Notes: generated by a model from the letters alone, not told the origin. Positions 9,124-19,851 are shown, numbered from the stretch's first letter. The stretch: 64,000 nucleotides of DNA from Ignavibacteriota bacterium (GCA_016716225.1 JADJWT010000001.1:2924501-2988500); one strand, 5' to 3'. Program-made: numbers and translations.

Positions 9124-10731
9124 ATGAATAAAAAATTTCTTATCACCAAATTAATTTTATCATTGATAATATTTTTATCTGCAGAAAATATTTTACTCGC
9201 ACAAAAACTTCATAGCGATAATGGTGATGGTACATTTACCAATCCGGTAATTGCAGCTGATTTTCCAGATCCCGATGTAATATTTGTTGATGATACATAT
9301 TACATGGTTACCACAACAATGTTTATTTTTCCCGGAGTAACAGTTCTTAAATCCAAAGATTTAGTTAATTGGGAATATTGCAGCAATGCGGTTCCTAGAT
9401 TTGATTTTAGTCCATGTTATAATCTTGATGGGTGTAATAGATATCGACACGGACAATGGGCAACAAGTATAAAGTACAATAAAGGAAAATTTTATTTATT
9501 GTTTATAACTCTAGATGAAGGCGGATTTATTTGCTCCTCAGAAAAAGCTGAAGGACCTTGGGAAATTACAAAATTACCCCAAGGGTTTTATGATCCTGGA
9601 TTATTCTTTGATGAAGACGGAAGAATTTTTGTTGCTCATGGATATAGTGAAATTAGAATTACCGAAGTTGATAAAAATTTTACACCAATAAGCAAAGATT
9701 CGCTTGTTTACGTCGGCGATATTCGAAAAGGTTTAGAGGGTGCTCATGTTTATAAAATTAACGATTATTATTATTTGTATTGCACATACGGAGGACTAGA
9801 CGGAATTCAAGTTGCTCTTCGTTCAAAAAATATTTACGGTCCATATGAACAAAAAGTTGTAATTAGTGAAAAAACTCACGGTCCAAACTTTGGTATTCAT
9901 CAAGGTGCGTTAATAAAAACACAAATTGATGAATGGTGGACAATGCTATTTGTTGATAGCGGTCCTTTCGGTCGTTTCCCATCTCTACAGCCGGTAACTT
10001 GGGTAGATGGTTGGCCATTGGTTGGCGTTGATGGAAAAGCAGTAGTTAACTATAAAAAACCAAATGTTGGAAAAGAATATCCAATAAAAATATTTCCAAC
10101 TTCTGATGAATTTAATACTCAAGAATTGGGAATGCAATGGGGATGGAATCATAATCCGGAACCAAGTAAATGGTCACTTTCAGAAAATCACGGATACTTA
10201 AGATTAAAAACAGTTAGAATTGTTGACAGCTTGCAAAAAGCACAAAATACTTTAACACAAAGAATGTTTGCATATTATTCTGATACTTTAGCGACAGTTG
10301 GAACAACAGAATTAAATTTTGAAAATATGAAAGATGGTGATATTACCGGATTAGCAATATTTCAAGATCCGTATGCATTTATCGGAGTAAGAAAAAACAA
10401 TAATAAAAATTATGTGATTATGGTTAACAATGGAAAAACAATTGATTCGACTGAAGTTAACGGAAATAAACTTTATTTGAAAACTAGCGCAATTTACGGA
10501 TCGGGTGCCGCAGATATTTTTACGGGCAATGCTCCAGCTGGAACCGGAACTGCAACTTTTTCATTTAGTATTGATAATAAAAATTTTACAAAAATTGGTA
10601 ATGAATTAAATATGAGATTTAGTTTAAAAATATTCACAGGAAATAAATTTTGTTTATTTAACTATGCTACAAAGGAATTTGGTGGTTATGTTGATTTCAA
10701 TTGGTTTAGAACAAGTGCCGAAAAAATTTAA
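9124..10731 (+). CDS. Secreted GH43 beta-xylosidase/arabinofuranosidase with C-terminal beta-sandwich
   Basis: Residues about 25-330 form the GH43 propeller: FPDPDVIFVDDTYYMVTT carries the catalytic base Asp, YDPGLFFDEDGR the pKa-modulating Asp, and GLEGAHVYKI the acid Glu. Residues about 340-535 are the concanavalin-like C-terminal domain seen in xylosidase-type GH43. Exact specificity is not decidable by eye. Two starts are possible: ATG at 9097, which overlaps the previous stop, and ATG at 9124. I chose 9124 because it begins a normal signal peptide (MNKKFLITKLILSL) and the upstream residues are charged. Confidence 0.88.
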   Translation: MNKKFLITKLILSLIIFLSAENILLAQKLHSDNGDGTFTNPVIAADFPDPDVIFVDDTYYMVTTTMFIFPGVTVLKSKDLVNWEYCSNAVPRFDFSPCYNLDGCNRYRHGQWATSIKYNKGKFYLLFITLDEGGFICSSEKAEGPWEITKLPQGFYDPGLFFDEDGRIFVAHGYSEIRITEVDKNFTPISKDSLVYVGDIRKGLEGAHVYKINDYYYLYCTYGGLDGIQVALRSKNIYGPYEQKVVISEKTHGPNFGIHQGALIKTQIDEWWTMLFVDSGPFGRFPSLQPVTWVDGWPLVGVDGKAVVNYKKPNVGKEYPIKIFPTSDEFNTQELGMQWGWNHNPEPSKWSLSENHGYLRLKTVRIVDSLQKAQNTLTQRMFAYYSDTLATVGTTELNFENMKDGDITGLAIFQDPYAFIGVRKNNNKNYVIMVNNGKTIDSTEVNGNKLYLKTSAIYGSGAADIFTGNAPAGTGTATFSFSIDNKNFTKIGNELNMRFSLKIFTGNKFCLFNYATKEFGGYVDFNWFRTSAEKI

Positions 10732-10859
10732 ATATATAAATTGGAATAAATTCGCTAATATTTTTTTAATAACATAAATGTGGGGGTAAGATGAAGAATA
10801 ATACTAAACAAAATCAAAAGTTTAAAAAACTTCTAAGATTTAAATATGGAGAAATCATA

Positions 10860-13430
10860 ATGAAACAATCAGCAACTTTTGCACTTTTGTTAATTTCACT
10901 TTTGATTTTAACAGAAAATTCATTTGCACAAAAACTTAAATTAAATGAATCAGATTATTTTGAAGCACAAGGAATTAATGTTTTAGTTTTTAGTAATCAA
11001 TACAACGGAATGTTTTTTGATGAAAAAACTGCTGGTATTGAATTAATTCAACATGGAATTAGAACTTCAACCGGAGGTGCTGTAAGATTAGCAAACACTC
11101 CGGAACAATGGGATTTAGTGCCGATGGTTATTGATCGAAAAATTGATAAAGAAAAAAATAGCATTGATGTAGTATTGAAATATGAAGAGTTTGATTTCAC
11201 ATCAAAAATAAATGTTACTGCAAAAGACAATGGAGTTTTGATAAGTGTTTTTCTTGATCAACCAGTTCCGGAAAAATTAGAAGGTCGTGCCGGATTTAAT
11301 CTGGAATTCTTACCTTCAACATATTTTGAAAAAACATATTTGGTAGATGGTAATCCATATAATTTCCCAAGGTATCCTTCGGGCAACACTAAAATTGAAC
11401 CAATAAAAAATAAAATAACTCAGTTTGCCGGACACACAACATTTGATGATAGAGGACTTGGTGAATTTATTGTTCCAGAACCGCTTGCAAAAGGAAAAAC
11501 CATTGTACTTTCGCCGGAATGCCAAGAAAGTTTTGTAACTGTTAAAGGTATTGATTCAGAAATAATGTTATTTGATGGACGAAATCTTGCACAAAACGGT
11601 TGGTTTATTTTAAGAAGTTTATTGCCAATTATGAAAACCGGAAAAGTTCTTGAATGGTATCTTGAAGCAAATACAATTCCAAATTGGATTAGAAAACCTA
11701 ATATTGGATTTTCGCAAGTTGGTTATACTCCAAATCAAGAAAAAGTTGCTGTTATAGAATTAGATAAAAATGATACTCAGTTGAATAATGCTAAAGTATT
11801 TCAAATTACTTTAGATGGAAAATCTGTTGAGAAATTTAATGGTGATGTGAAAGAATGGGGAAAATATTTAAGATATAATTATGCAAAATTCGATTTTAGT
11901 TCTGTGAAAGAATCCGGAATTTACTATATCCAGTATGGCGATCAGAAATCAAATACTTTTAGAATAAATCAAAATGTTTATGATGATGTTTGGCATCCTA
12001 CAATGGATGTATGGTTTCCGGTTCAAATGGATCACATGCAAGTAAATGAAGCATATAGAGTTTGGCACGGTGAACCATTTATGGATGATTGCCTTCAAGC
12101 GCCGTTAAATCATCAACATTATGATGGTTACAAAATGGGAGATACAACTGACACAAAATATAAACCGTTTGAAAGAATTCCTAATATGGCAGTAGGTGGA
12201 TGGTTTGATGCCGGTGATTTTGATATTCAAACTGGCTCGCATAATCATGTTATTTCAAGTTTTGTTGATACTTGGGAAAAATTTAAAATTGAACGTGATC
12301 AAACTTTTATTGATCAAAAAACTCGTTATGTTGATATTCATCGTCCCGATGGCAAAATAGATTTGTTACAGCAAATTGAACATGGGACATTAAATCTTGT
12401 TGCTCAGTGTGAAAATATTGGTCATCCGGTTATGGGAATTATTGTTCCAAATTTGCATCAATATCATCATCTTGGTGATGCAATGACTGAAACCGATAAT
12501 CTTCCGTATAATCCAGATTTGAAACCATACGAAAAAGATGGAAAATCAAGCGGAACTTTGGATGACCGTTGGGCATTCACAACACGATTACCGTTTTTGG
12601 ATTTTCAAACATCAGCAACATTAGCAGAAGCTGCTCGTACATTAAAAGGATTTAATGATGATCTTGCAAATAGAAGTTTAGCAAATGCAAAAAGACTATT
12701 AGCTGAAGCAGATGAAATACTTAAAAAACCAATTAAGGATGATAATCCGTGGTGGACAAGATGGGCAAGAGGTGCAGATATTGAAGCTGTTCTTCAATTG
12801 TATATTACAACAAAAGAACAAAAATATGCAGATAGATTTTTAGATAAAATTTGGACAATTCTTGAACCACCTCAGATTAATGATCCTCAAATTGACCCTA
12901 GTTTTTTCTTGAGTAGAAGTATAAAAGTTGCATTAAAAGCTGCACCTTATTTGGGTGACAATTACAAAACGAAATTAAGAGATTATGTTATTAAGTATAA
13001 AAATTATTTAACGGAGTTAGAAAAGAAAAATCCATATGGAATGCCAATAGCAACTGGAGGTTGGGGCGGCAGCGGAAATGTTGTTGCAACTGCAATTACA
13101 AATTATTTTGCATATAAATTATATCCGGATATTATGACTAAAGATGATGTTATAAAAGGTGCAAATTATATTTTTGGTTGTCATCCATATTCAAATCTTT
13201 CATTTGTCAATGCAGTAGGTACTAAATCCAAAAAAATTGCTTATGGAAATAACAGAGCAGATTTCACAACAATAGCTGGTGGAATTGTTCCCGGTGTAAT
13301 GCTGCTTAAACCAGATTTCCTTGAAAACAAAGATGATTGGCCGTTCTTATGGGGAGAAAATGAAGTTACGGTTGGAGGTTCGGCAGATTATGTTTTCTTG
13401 GCAAATGCTGTTAAAGAATTATTAAAATAA
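10860..13430 (+). CDS. Secreted GH9 glucanase with N-terminal Ig-like (CelD_N) domain
   Basis: Signal peptide (cleavage near NSFAQ), then an N-terminal region of about 260 residues without a clear family assignment. An Ig-like domain follows (GFSQVGYTPNQEKVAV, about 280-370), then the GH9 alpha/alpha-barrel with GGWFDAGDFD holding the catalytic base. A His block is in ANYIFGCHPYSNLSF, and the C-terminal acid Glu is probably in WGENEVTVGG. Likely action is endo- or exo-cleavage of beta-1,4-glucan or xyloglucan. The frame is open from 10791, but I chose the ATG at 10860: it has GGAGAAATCATA before it and starts the signal peptide, while the upstream 23 residues are basic and unlike one. Confidence 0.85.
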   Translation: MKQSATFALLLISLLILTENSFAQKLKLNESDYFEAQGINVLVFSNQYNGMFFDEKTAGIELIQHGIRTSTGGAVRLANTPEQWDLVPMVIDRKIDKEKNSIDVVLKYEEFDFTSKINVTAKDNGVLISVFLDQPVPEKLEGRAGFNLEFLPSTYFEKTYLVDGNPYNFPRYPSGNTKIEPIKNKITQFAGHTTFDDRGLGEFIVPEPLAKGKTIVLSPECQESFVTVKGIDSEIMLFDGRNLAQNGWFILRSLLPIMKTGKVLEWYLEANTIPNWIRKPNIGFSQVGYTPNQEKVAVIELDKNDTQLNNAKVFQITLDGKSVEKFNGDVKEWGKYLRYNYAKFDFSSVKESGIYYIQYGDQKSNTFRINQNVYDDVWHPTMDVWFPVQMDHMQVNEAYRVWHGEPFMDDCLQAPLNHQHYDGYKMGDTTDTKYKPFERIPNMAVGGWFDAGDFDIQTGSHNHVISSFVDTWEKFKIERDQTFIDQKTRYVDIHRPDGKIDLLQQIEHGTLNLVAQCENIGHPVMGIIVPNLHQYHHLGDAMTETDNLPYNPDLKPYEKDGKSSGTLDDRWAFTTRLPFLDFQTSATLAEAARTLKGFNDDLANRSLANAKRLLAEADEILKKPIKDDNPWWTRWARGADIEAVLQLYITTKEQKYADRFLDKIWTILEPPQINDPQIDPSFFLSRSIKVALKAAPYLGDNYKTKLRDYVIKYKNYLTELEKKNPYGMPIATGGWGGSGNVVATAITNYFAYKLYPDIMTKDDVIKGANYIFGCHPYSNLSFVNAVGTKSKKIAYGNNRADFTTIAGGIVPGVMLLKPDFLENKDDWPFLWGENEVTVGGSADYVFLANAVKELLK

Positions 13431-13448
13431 TTTGTAAGGAATTTTGAA

Positions 13449-14489
13449 ATGAGTTTCCCAAATATTATTTCTTTCACCCTCTTAAATGCATGCAACTTAA
13501 GATGTAAAATGTGCGGGCAGTGGAGTGAAACCGGTTATGTAAAAAATAAAATTGTCGATGCAAATCCACAATTGGATTTGGAAGTTTGGAAAAAACTCAT
13601 TGATGAAATTTCTCAACATAAAATTAGAATTATTTTAATTAGGGGAGGAGAACCATTTCTCTTCCCCAAAATTATGGATTTGATAAAATATGCAAATAGT
13701 AAAAATCTGTTTTTATCTATTGATACAAACGGAACGATGATTGAAAAATTTGCCGAAGAACTTGTCCAATTAGGGAATATGCATATTACTTTATCTGTTG
13801 ATGGACCTGAAAAAATTCATGATGAAGTTCGCGGAATTGAAGGAAGTTATCAAAAAATTAAAACCAATATTGCTTTATTTAACGAACTTGAGAAAAAATA
13901 TGATAAACCAATAAGTAAAAGTATTTGCTTTACAATTAGTAAATATTCTTATGATGGTTTGGGAGAAATGCCAAACGTTGCGAGAGAAATGGGAATTAAT
14001 TCAATAAATATTGTGCCGTATTATTTTTTCAATTCTGAAGTTGGTGAAAAATATGAAGATGAATTAATAAAATATTTTGATACTAAAGCATATTCATGGA
14101 AAGGATTTTATAATGAAGATTCGGGGATCGATTTTAATATTTTCAAAACTCAATATGAAAAATATATTTCTTCTTTAAATGGAATTGAGAATTTCCCGTT
14201 TATGCCGTTTGGAATTGATGAATATAAGGAATGGTTTGATAATTCTTATTCAGTTGTTGGATCAGAAAAATGTTTGAATGTAGAAAGTTTAATAGATATT
14301 CAACCAAATGGTGATGTAAATTTCTGTATTGATTTTCCGGATTATGTTTTTGGAAATGTTAAAAATAATTCGATTGAGGAAATTTGGAATTCTGAAAAAG
14401 CAGAAAAATTTAGAAGTTACAGAAGAGAAAAACCATTAGCAGTTTGCTATAGATGCGGCGCAAAGTACTGTTCGGAAATTAAAGAATAG
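13449..14489 (+). CDS. Radical SAM enzyme with SPASM-type C-terminus
   Basis: The 4Fe-4S motif is CNLRCKMC near the N-terminus (Cys 15, 19, 22), followed by the GGEP block (IRGGEPFLFP) and IDTNGT. The C-terminal ~90 residues have a SPASM-like Cys set: Cys in KCLNVES, in VNFCIDFPD, and CYRCGAKYC. There is no signal peptide, so it is cytoplasmic, unlike its neighbours. SPASM proteins modify peptides or mature sulfatases; there is no sulfatase in the window and no obvious precursor peptide beside it. It lies 18 bases after the GH9 gene and is probably cotranscribed. Function in this locus is unknown. Confidence 0.85.
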   Translation: MSFPNIISFTLLNACNLRCKMCGQWSETGYVKNKIVDANPQLDLEVWKKLIDEISQHKIRIILIRGGEPFLFPKIMDLIKYANSKNLFLSIDTNGTMIEKFAEELVQLGNMHITLSVDGPEKIHDEVRGIEGSYQKIKTNIALFNELEKKYDKPISKSICFTISKYSYDGLGEMPNVAREMGINSINIVPYYFFNSEVGEKYEDELIKYFDTKAYSWKGFYNEDSGIDFNIFKTQYEKYISSLNGIENFPFMPFGIDEYKEWFDNSYSVVGSEKCLNVESLIDIQPNGDVNFCIDFPDYVFGNVKNNSIEEIWNSEKAEKFRSYRREKPLAVCYRCGAKYCSEIKE

Positions 14490-14543
14490 TTATAATATAT
14501 TTATTTGAAATTAAAAATATTAGAAGTTGTTTGGAAAATAAAA

Positions 14544-15880
14544 ATGAAATTATTAAAAATTAGAATTTTATTGATTTTACTTTTCGTTTTGCTAAATAAT
14601 ATATCGGGGCAAAACCCAATAATCAAGGATCAATACACGGCTGATCCAACAGCACGTGTTTTTGAAGGTAAGGTTTATCTTTATCCATCGCACGATATAT
14701 TAGCAACTGAAGAGAAAGGTAGAATCGGCTGGTTTTGTATGGAAGATTATCATGTTTTTCTTCAGAAAATTTAACAGTTTGGAAAGATCACGGTGTAATT
14801 GTTAGTCAAAATAAAGTTCCTTGGGTTGATTCAAATACTTACAGCATGTGGGCGCCGGATTGCATTGAAAAAAATGGTAAATATTACTTTTATTTTCCGG
14901 CAATGAATAAAGATACAACCACACAATTTAGAATGAATATTGGTGTAGCCGTTTCTGATAAACCATATGGACCATTCACTACGCAAAATGAACCAATAAA
15001 AAATGTTAGAGGAATTGATCCGAATGTTTTTATTGATAAAGACGGACAAGCTTATTTGTATTGGTCGGCAAGAAATATCTTTGTTGCAAAACTAAAAGAA
15101 AATATGCTTGAATTAGCAGATGAACCAATGATAATTCCAAATCTTCCGGAGAAGGGATTGAAAGAAGGTCCGTTTGTGTTTGAGCGAAACGGAATTTATT
15201 ATTTAACTTATCCGCATGTTGAAAACAAAACAGAGCGACTTGAATATGCAATTGGTGATAATCCGCTTGGTCCATTTAAAGTTACCGGAGTTATTATGGA
15301 TGAATCTCCAAATTGCTGGACGAATCATCAATCAATTGTTGAATATAAAAATCAGTGGTATTTATTTTATCATTTTAATGATTTATCTCCACACTTTGAT
15401 AAAAACAGATCAACAAGAATTGACAGCTTATTTTTCAATGAAGATGGAACAATTCAAAAAGTTATTCCAACTTTACGCGGAGTTGGTTTAACAAATGCAA
15501 AATCAAAAATTCAAATTGATAGATACAGTTTAAAAGGTGAAAATAATGTTAATGTTGAATTTATAGATACGACAAAAAAGTATGAAGGATGGAAAACTAT
15601 TTTTGAAAATGAAGATTCTTGGATTCAATATAATAGTGTCGAGTTCGGAAATGAAAATGTAAAATCAATTATTGTAAATGCTATTTCATTAGAAGGCGGA
15701 GAATTAGAAGTAAGATTAGGAAATATTAACGGAAAAATAATTGCAAAAATTGAAATTGAAAAATCAAATGATTGGAAAATATTTAAATCAAAAATTGCAA
15801 ATGTTCAAACCGGTGATCAAAACATTGTTGTAATTAACAAAGGGAAAAAATTAGAAATTGATTGGATTAGTTTTGAATAA
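14544..15880 (+). pseudogene. Secreted GH43 enzyme, interrupted by a one-base frameshift
   Basis: A signal peptide (ATG at 14544, cleavage near NISGQ) leads into GH43 sequence: DQYTADPTARVFEGKVYLYPSHD. The frame then runs to a stop at 14772-14774. The family sequence continues in another frame as FSSENLTVWKDHG and runs cleanly to 15880. The shift falls in the five-T run at 14755-14759; one more T would join both parts. Later blocks include MWAPDCIEKNGKYYFYFP, GIDPNVFIDKDGQ and KEGPFVFERNG (acid Glu). The last ~120 residues resemble a CBM6-like domain. This is either a sequencing error, a recent mutation, or slippage; the rest of the gene shows no decay. Confidence 0.8.
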
Positions 15881-15913
15881 ATATTATAAAAATATATTAA
15901 ACAAATATTGAGT

Positions 15914-17449
15914 ATGAAAATGAAAAAATTATTAGCAGTTTTATTTCTTACATGTGCATTTACATTAATTGGGCAAAATGCAAAAATTAAAATTGATATT
16001 ACAAGAACAATAGGAGAAATCGATCCTAAAATTTACGGTGTATTTATGGAACCTATTCATTTTAACGGTGCAAGAATGGGATTACCTGACACAGTTGAGT
16101 ATAATACACTTTACGGAACTTTGTATGATCCAAAATCACCACTTGCAGATGAAAATGGTTTTAGAAAAGATTATATCGAAGCAATGAAAGAACTCAAAAT
16201 TACAAATATGCGTTGGCCAGGCGGTAATTTTTTAATGGGTTATAATTGGGAAGATGGAATTGGTCCAAAAGATAAAAGACCTTCTCGTATAAATCTAGCC
16301 TGGGGAGGATTGGAAAGCAATCATGTTGGAACTGATGAATGGTTTCAATTAAATAAATCAATTGGAAGCGAGAATATTATATGTGTAAATCTTGGACTCG
16401 GCACAATTCAAGATGCACACAATTGGGTTGAATATTGTAATTACAAAAAGGGAACACACTATTCAGATTTGAGAATTAAGAACGGGCACAAAGAACCGTA
16501 CAATGTAAAAATTTGGGATTTAGGAAACGAAGTTGACGGATATCCATGGGAGCTTGGTTATAAGAATGCTGAAGATTATGTAAAGATTGGAAGAGAAGCT
16601 GCAAAAGCAATGAAAGCCGTAGATGGATCAATAAAATTAGTAGCTTCCGGTTCGTCATATTATGAGCCAACCGGACAGTGGATTGATTGGAATAGAAAGG
16701 TTCTTGCCGGATTGGGAGACATGATAAGTTATATTTCTTTGCATAGATATTGGGAAAGAGGTAATGATTATTATGATTATATGGGACAAAGTGCAATGGA
16801 TTTTGAAGAAAAAATTACCATCCCTGCCGCAGAAATCAAAGCAATGCGAGCAATGAAAGGATTGAAAAATGAAATTCATATTTCTTTTGATGAATGGGGA
16901 GTTTTCGGAAGAAACTTTTTATCAGTATTGCCAATTGCTCAATGTTTAAATTCTTTTATTCGCCATGCAGATGTTGTTAAAATGGCAAACTTTACAATGC
17001 TAACTTCTTTACTTGCCAATGACCTTGAAAAAGGCACATATAAATCACCTTTATTTCATACATTTAAAATGTTTTCAACAAATTGTTTAGGAAACTCAAT
17101 CGATACGTATGTTGAGTGTGACACTTTTAATACTGAAAAGTACAAAGGAATTCCTTATCTTGACGTAACTTCTGTTTATAATAAAGAAAGCAATACAGTT
17201 ATAATAAATGTAGTTAATCGTCATCAAGAAAATTCTTTAACAACCGAAATTATTAGTACAGATGGAATTTTTTATGGCAAAGCAGAAATTAACTTATTAA
17301 GTGCTGAAAAACTAGATGAACCATTTTCCATTGATAAACAAAATGAATATAATCCCAAAGTAAATGAAGTTAATGTTAATGGGAATAAAATCTCGTATTC
17401 ATTTCCGGCACATTCAATTTCTCAAATAAAAGTTAAGATCAAAGAATAA
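15914..17449 (+). CDS. Secreted alpha-L-arabinofuranosidase, GH51 (short form)
   Basis: Signal peptide (cleavage near LIGQ), then a compact GH51 enzyme of 512 residues. It has IDPKIYGVFMEPIHF, MRWPGGNFLMGYNW, the acid/base Glu in WDLGNEVDG (Glu about 206) and the nucleophile Glu in ISFDEWGVF (Glu about 327). It has no CBM4-like insert, unlike the GH51 gene at 7100, so the two are not recent duplicates. Enzymes of this short type are often cytoplasmic; here a signal peptide makes it exported. I chose the ATG at 15914; the frame also has an upstream TTG at 15908 and another ATG at 15920. Confidence 0.9.
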   Translation: MKMKKLLAVLFLTCAFTLIGQNAKIKIDITRTIGEIDPKIYGVFMEPIHFNGARMGLPDTVEYNTLYGTLYDPKSPLADENGFRKDYIEAMKELKITNMRWPGGNFLMGYNWEDGIGPKDKRPSRINLAWGGLESNHVGTDEWFQLNKSIGSENIICVNLGLGTIQDAHNWVEYCNYKKGTHYSDLRIKNGHKEPYNVKIWDLGNEVDGYPWELGYKNAEDYVKIGREAAKAMKAVDGSIKLVASGSSYYEPTGQWIDWNRKVLAGLGDMISYISLHRYWERGNDYYDYMGQSAMDFEEKITIPAAEIKAMRAMKGLKNEIHISFDEWGVFGRNFLSVLPIAQCLNSFIRHADVVKMANFTMLTSLLANDLEKGTYKSPLFHTFKMFSTNCLGNSIDTYVECDTFNTEKYKGIPYLDVTSVYNKESNTVIINVVNRHQENSLTTEIISTDGIFYGKAEINLLSAEKLDEPFSIDKQNEYNPKVNEVNVNGNKISYSFPAHSISQIKVKIKE

Positions 17450-17501
17450 AATATAATTTAGTAGTTTTGTTAAACGTTGGCACTATGTAGGAGTATTTAG
17501 T

Positions 17502-19850
17502 ATGAATGAATTTTTTCAAAGATTTGTAAAAGTTTGTCCTAAAACCGGAAGAATAAGAAAAATAATTTTGCCGAAAGGATATTATAAATTACTTTTCCCT
17601 TTTGTTGGATTAGCTGCATTATTATGGATTGCATTTCGAGTAATACCGAAACCAAGTAGAGCTGCTTATCCATGTGTAAAAGCTGCAACTCCAATTGCAA
17701 CAAGTTTTGTACTTTGGTTAATTGGAATTACAGCATCGTTTACGGCATTTTCAAAAATGAAACTGGCATTTTCAAATTCATCATATTTTAGAACAGTAAT
17801 ATTTTTATTTGTTGGAGTTATTTTCGCTGTTTTAGCAATTAGTCAAGATGGGGTTGTTTCATTCGCAGAATCACAAAATAAATATATATTTAAGCAAGCT
17901 GTACTTGAGCCAAATCAGCCAATGGGAGAACCGGTTGGAATAATTCCGGGCAGAGTTGTATGGGTTCACAATCCGGATGCAACAAATGAAAATTGTGATC
18001 CGATGGAAGAAAATCATTCTTATTTTCATGAAGAAAATTTTAATCAAGCAATTGTTGATGAAATGCTATCTCAAGCAATTCAAAAACTAACCGAAACAAC
18101 TTCAGATTCAGCTGCGTGGGAAGCAATATTTAAATTTCATAATAATACAAGAGGCAAAGGAGAGGTTGGTTATCAATCCGGAGAAAATATATTCTTGAAA
18201 ATGAATGCCACAAGCAGTTGGGGCGGAAATTATAATGATGAAGATTTAACAAAAGTTTATAAATCGTGGTGGGGAAGTGTTAACAGATATTATGGACTTT
18301 CAGAATCCTCACCAACGTTTATTAAAGCAATATTACGACAATTAGTAAATGTTGTACAAGTGCCGCAAGAAAATATTTATATCGGCGATCCGATGAAAAT
18401 TATTTACAAACACATTTATGAATATTTGCATTCGGAATTTCCAAACATACATTATCTGGATCACTATGGACACACAAATTTGGGAAGAGAACTTGCTGTA
18501 AAAAGTACAACTCCAATAATAAAATATTCTGATCGCGGAACTGTTCTTGTTCGAGATGGAAATCCGGTTTATGAAGATGCATTGTATAAAATTTATGAAG
18601 ATATGGAATACATGATAAATATGCCTCAAATGAAAGGACATGTTAGAGGTGGAGTTACAATGTTCGCAAAAAATCATTTTGGTTCTCATACAAGAGATGG
18701 TGCAAATCATTTGCATAATGGATTAATGCTGCCGGGTGAAACTGGATTAACGGCACGCCCAGGATATGGTTTATATAGAGTTCAAGTTGATTTGATGGGG
18801 CATGAAATTCTTGGGAAGAAAAATTTAGTTTATTTGATGGATGCTTTGTGGGGCACAGATCACGAATTAAATCCTCCAACAAAATGGCAAATGGAACCTT
18901 TTAATAATGATTGGACTTCATCAGTATTTGCATCTCTTGATCCTGTAGCAATTGAATCTGTTGGTTACGATTTTGTTCGAACCGAATTTACTAAAGAAAG
19001 ATATCCAACAAGTTATGAAAATATTGTTGATGTAATTCAAATGGAAGGAGTTTCAGATTATTTACGACAAGCCGCAGATTCATCAAATTGGCCGGAAGGA
19101 ATTAAGTATGATCCGGAAAATGATGGAACTATTTTGGGAAGTCTTGGCGCACATGAACATTGGAATAATTCAATAGATAAACAATATTCTAAAAATTTAG
19201 GAATTGGAAATGGAATAGAATTAGTTAAAATTTCCAAGCCAATTAATATTCTTGAATCACCAAGTTTGTTAACAGCTGAAGTTATTGATAGCTCAATTGT
19301 AAATCTTAGCTGGCAAGATAATTCAACCTCGGAAGACGGTTTTATTGTTGAGCGAAAAGAGAATACTGAAACATCAAATTATATAATACTTGATACTGTT
19401 TCCGCTAATCAAACTAATTTTTCTGATGAAACTGATAAATTAGTTTCTAGTTATTTTTATAGAATTAAGGCTTATAATTCATCGGCAACCTCTGATTACA
19501 CAGAAACGATTTTAGTTAACAATCTTATAATTGTTGGAATAGAAGATGATAAAATTCCAAGAGAATTTACGCTTCATCAAAATTATCCAAATCCATTTAA
19601 TCCAACCACAACAATTAAATTTAGTATAAAAAATAATTCGGATGTGACTTTAACAATTTATGATACTATAGGTAGAATAGTAAAAGTTTTGGTAAATGAA
19701 AAACTTTCTTCAGGTGAACATAAAATTGATTGGAACGGAAAGAATTATCTTGATGAAACATCCGTAAGTGGAATTTATTTCTACAAAATTTTAGTTAAAT
19801 CAAATAATCAAAACTATTCAGAAACTAAAAAAATGATACTGGTAAAATAA
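17502..19850 (+). CDS. DUF362 protein with three N-terminal membrane helices, FN3 domain and T9SS sorting tail
   Basis: Order of parts: a basic start, three hydrophobic helices (about residues 27-47, 64-86, 93-113), then a DUF362-type domain (about 130-560) with segments such as GIIPGRVVWVHNPDAT, HVRGGVTMFAKNHFG and SLDPVAIESVGYDFVR. A fibronectin III-like domain (about 585-675) and a T9SS type A sorting domain follow, with NYPNPFNPTTTIKFSI near residue 697. DUF362 has no settled function and is sometimes linked to iron-sulfur proteins. The mix is odd: T9SS cargo normally starts with a cleavable signal peptide, not membrane helices. It is one base from the next gene. Confidence 0.8.
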   Translation: MNEFFQRFVKVCPKTGRIRKIILPKGYYKLLFPFVGLAALLWIAFRVIPKPSRAAYPCVKAATPIATSFVLWLIGITASFTAFSKMKLAFSNSSYFRTVIFLFVGVIFAVLAISQDGVVSFAESQNKYIFKQAVLEPNQPMGEPVGIIPGRVVWVHNPDATNENCDPMEENHSYFHEENFNQAIVDEMLSQAIQKLTETTSDSAAWEAIFKFHNNTRGKGEVGYQSGENIFLKMNATSSWGGNYNDEDLTKVYKSWWGSVNRYYGLSESSPTFIKAILRQLVNVVQVPQENIYIGDPMKIIYKHIYEYLHSEFPNIHYLDHYGHTNLGRELAVKSTTPIIKYSDRGTVLVRDGNPVYEDALYKIYEDMEYMINMPQMKGHVRGGVTMFAKNHFGSHTRDGANHLHNGLMLPGETGLTARPGYGLYRVQVDLMGHEILGKKNLVYLMDALWGTDHELNPPTKWQMEPFNNDWTSSVFASLDPVAIESVGYDFVRTEFTKERYPTSYENIVDVIQMEGVSDYLRQAADSSNWPEGIKYDPENDGTILGSLGAHEHWNNSIDKQYSKNLGIGNGIELVKISKPINILESPSLLTAEVIDSSIVNLSWQDNSTSEDGFIVERKENTETSNYIILDTVSANQTNFSDETDKLVSSYFYRIKAYNSSATSDYTETILVNNLIIVGIEDDKIPREFTLHQNYPNPFNPTTTIKFSIKNNSDVTLTIYDTIGRIVKVLVNEKLSSGEHKIDWNGKNYLDETSVSGIYFYKILVKSNNQNYSETKKMILVK

Positions 19851-19851
19851 A

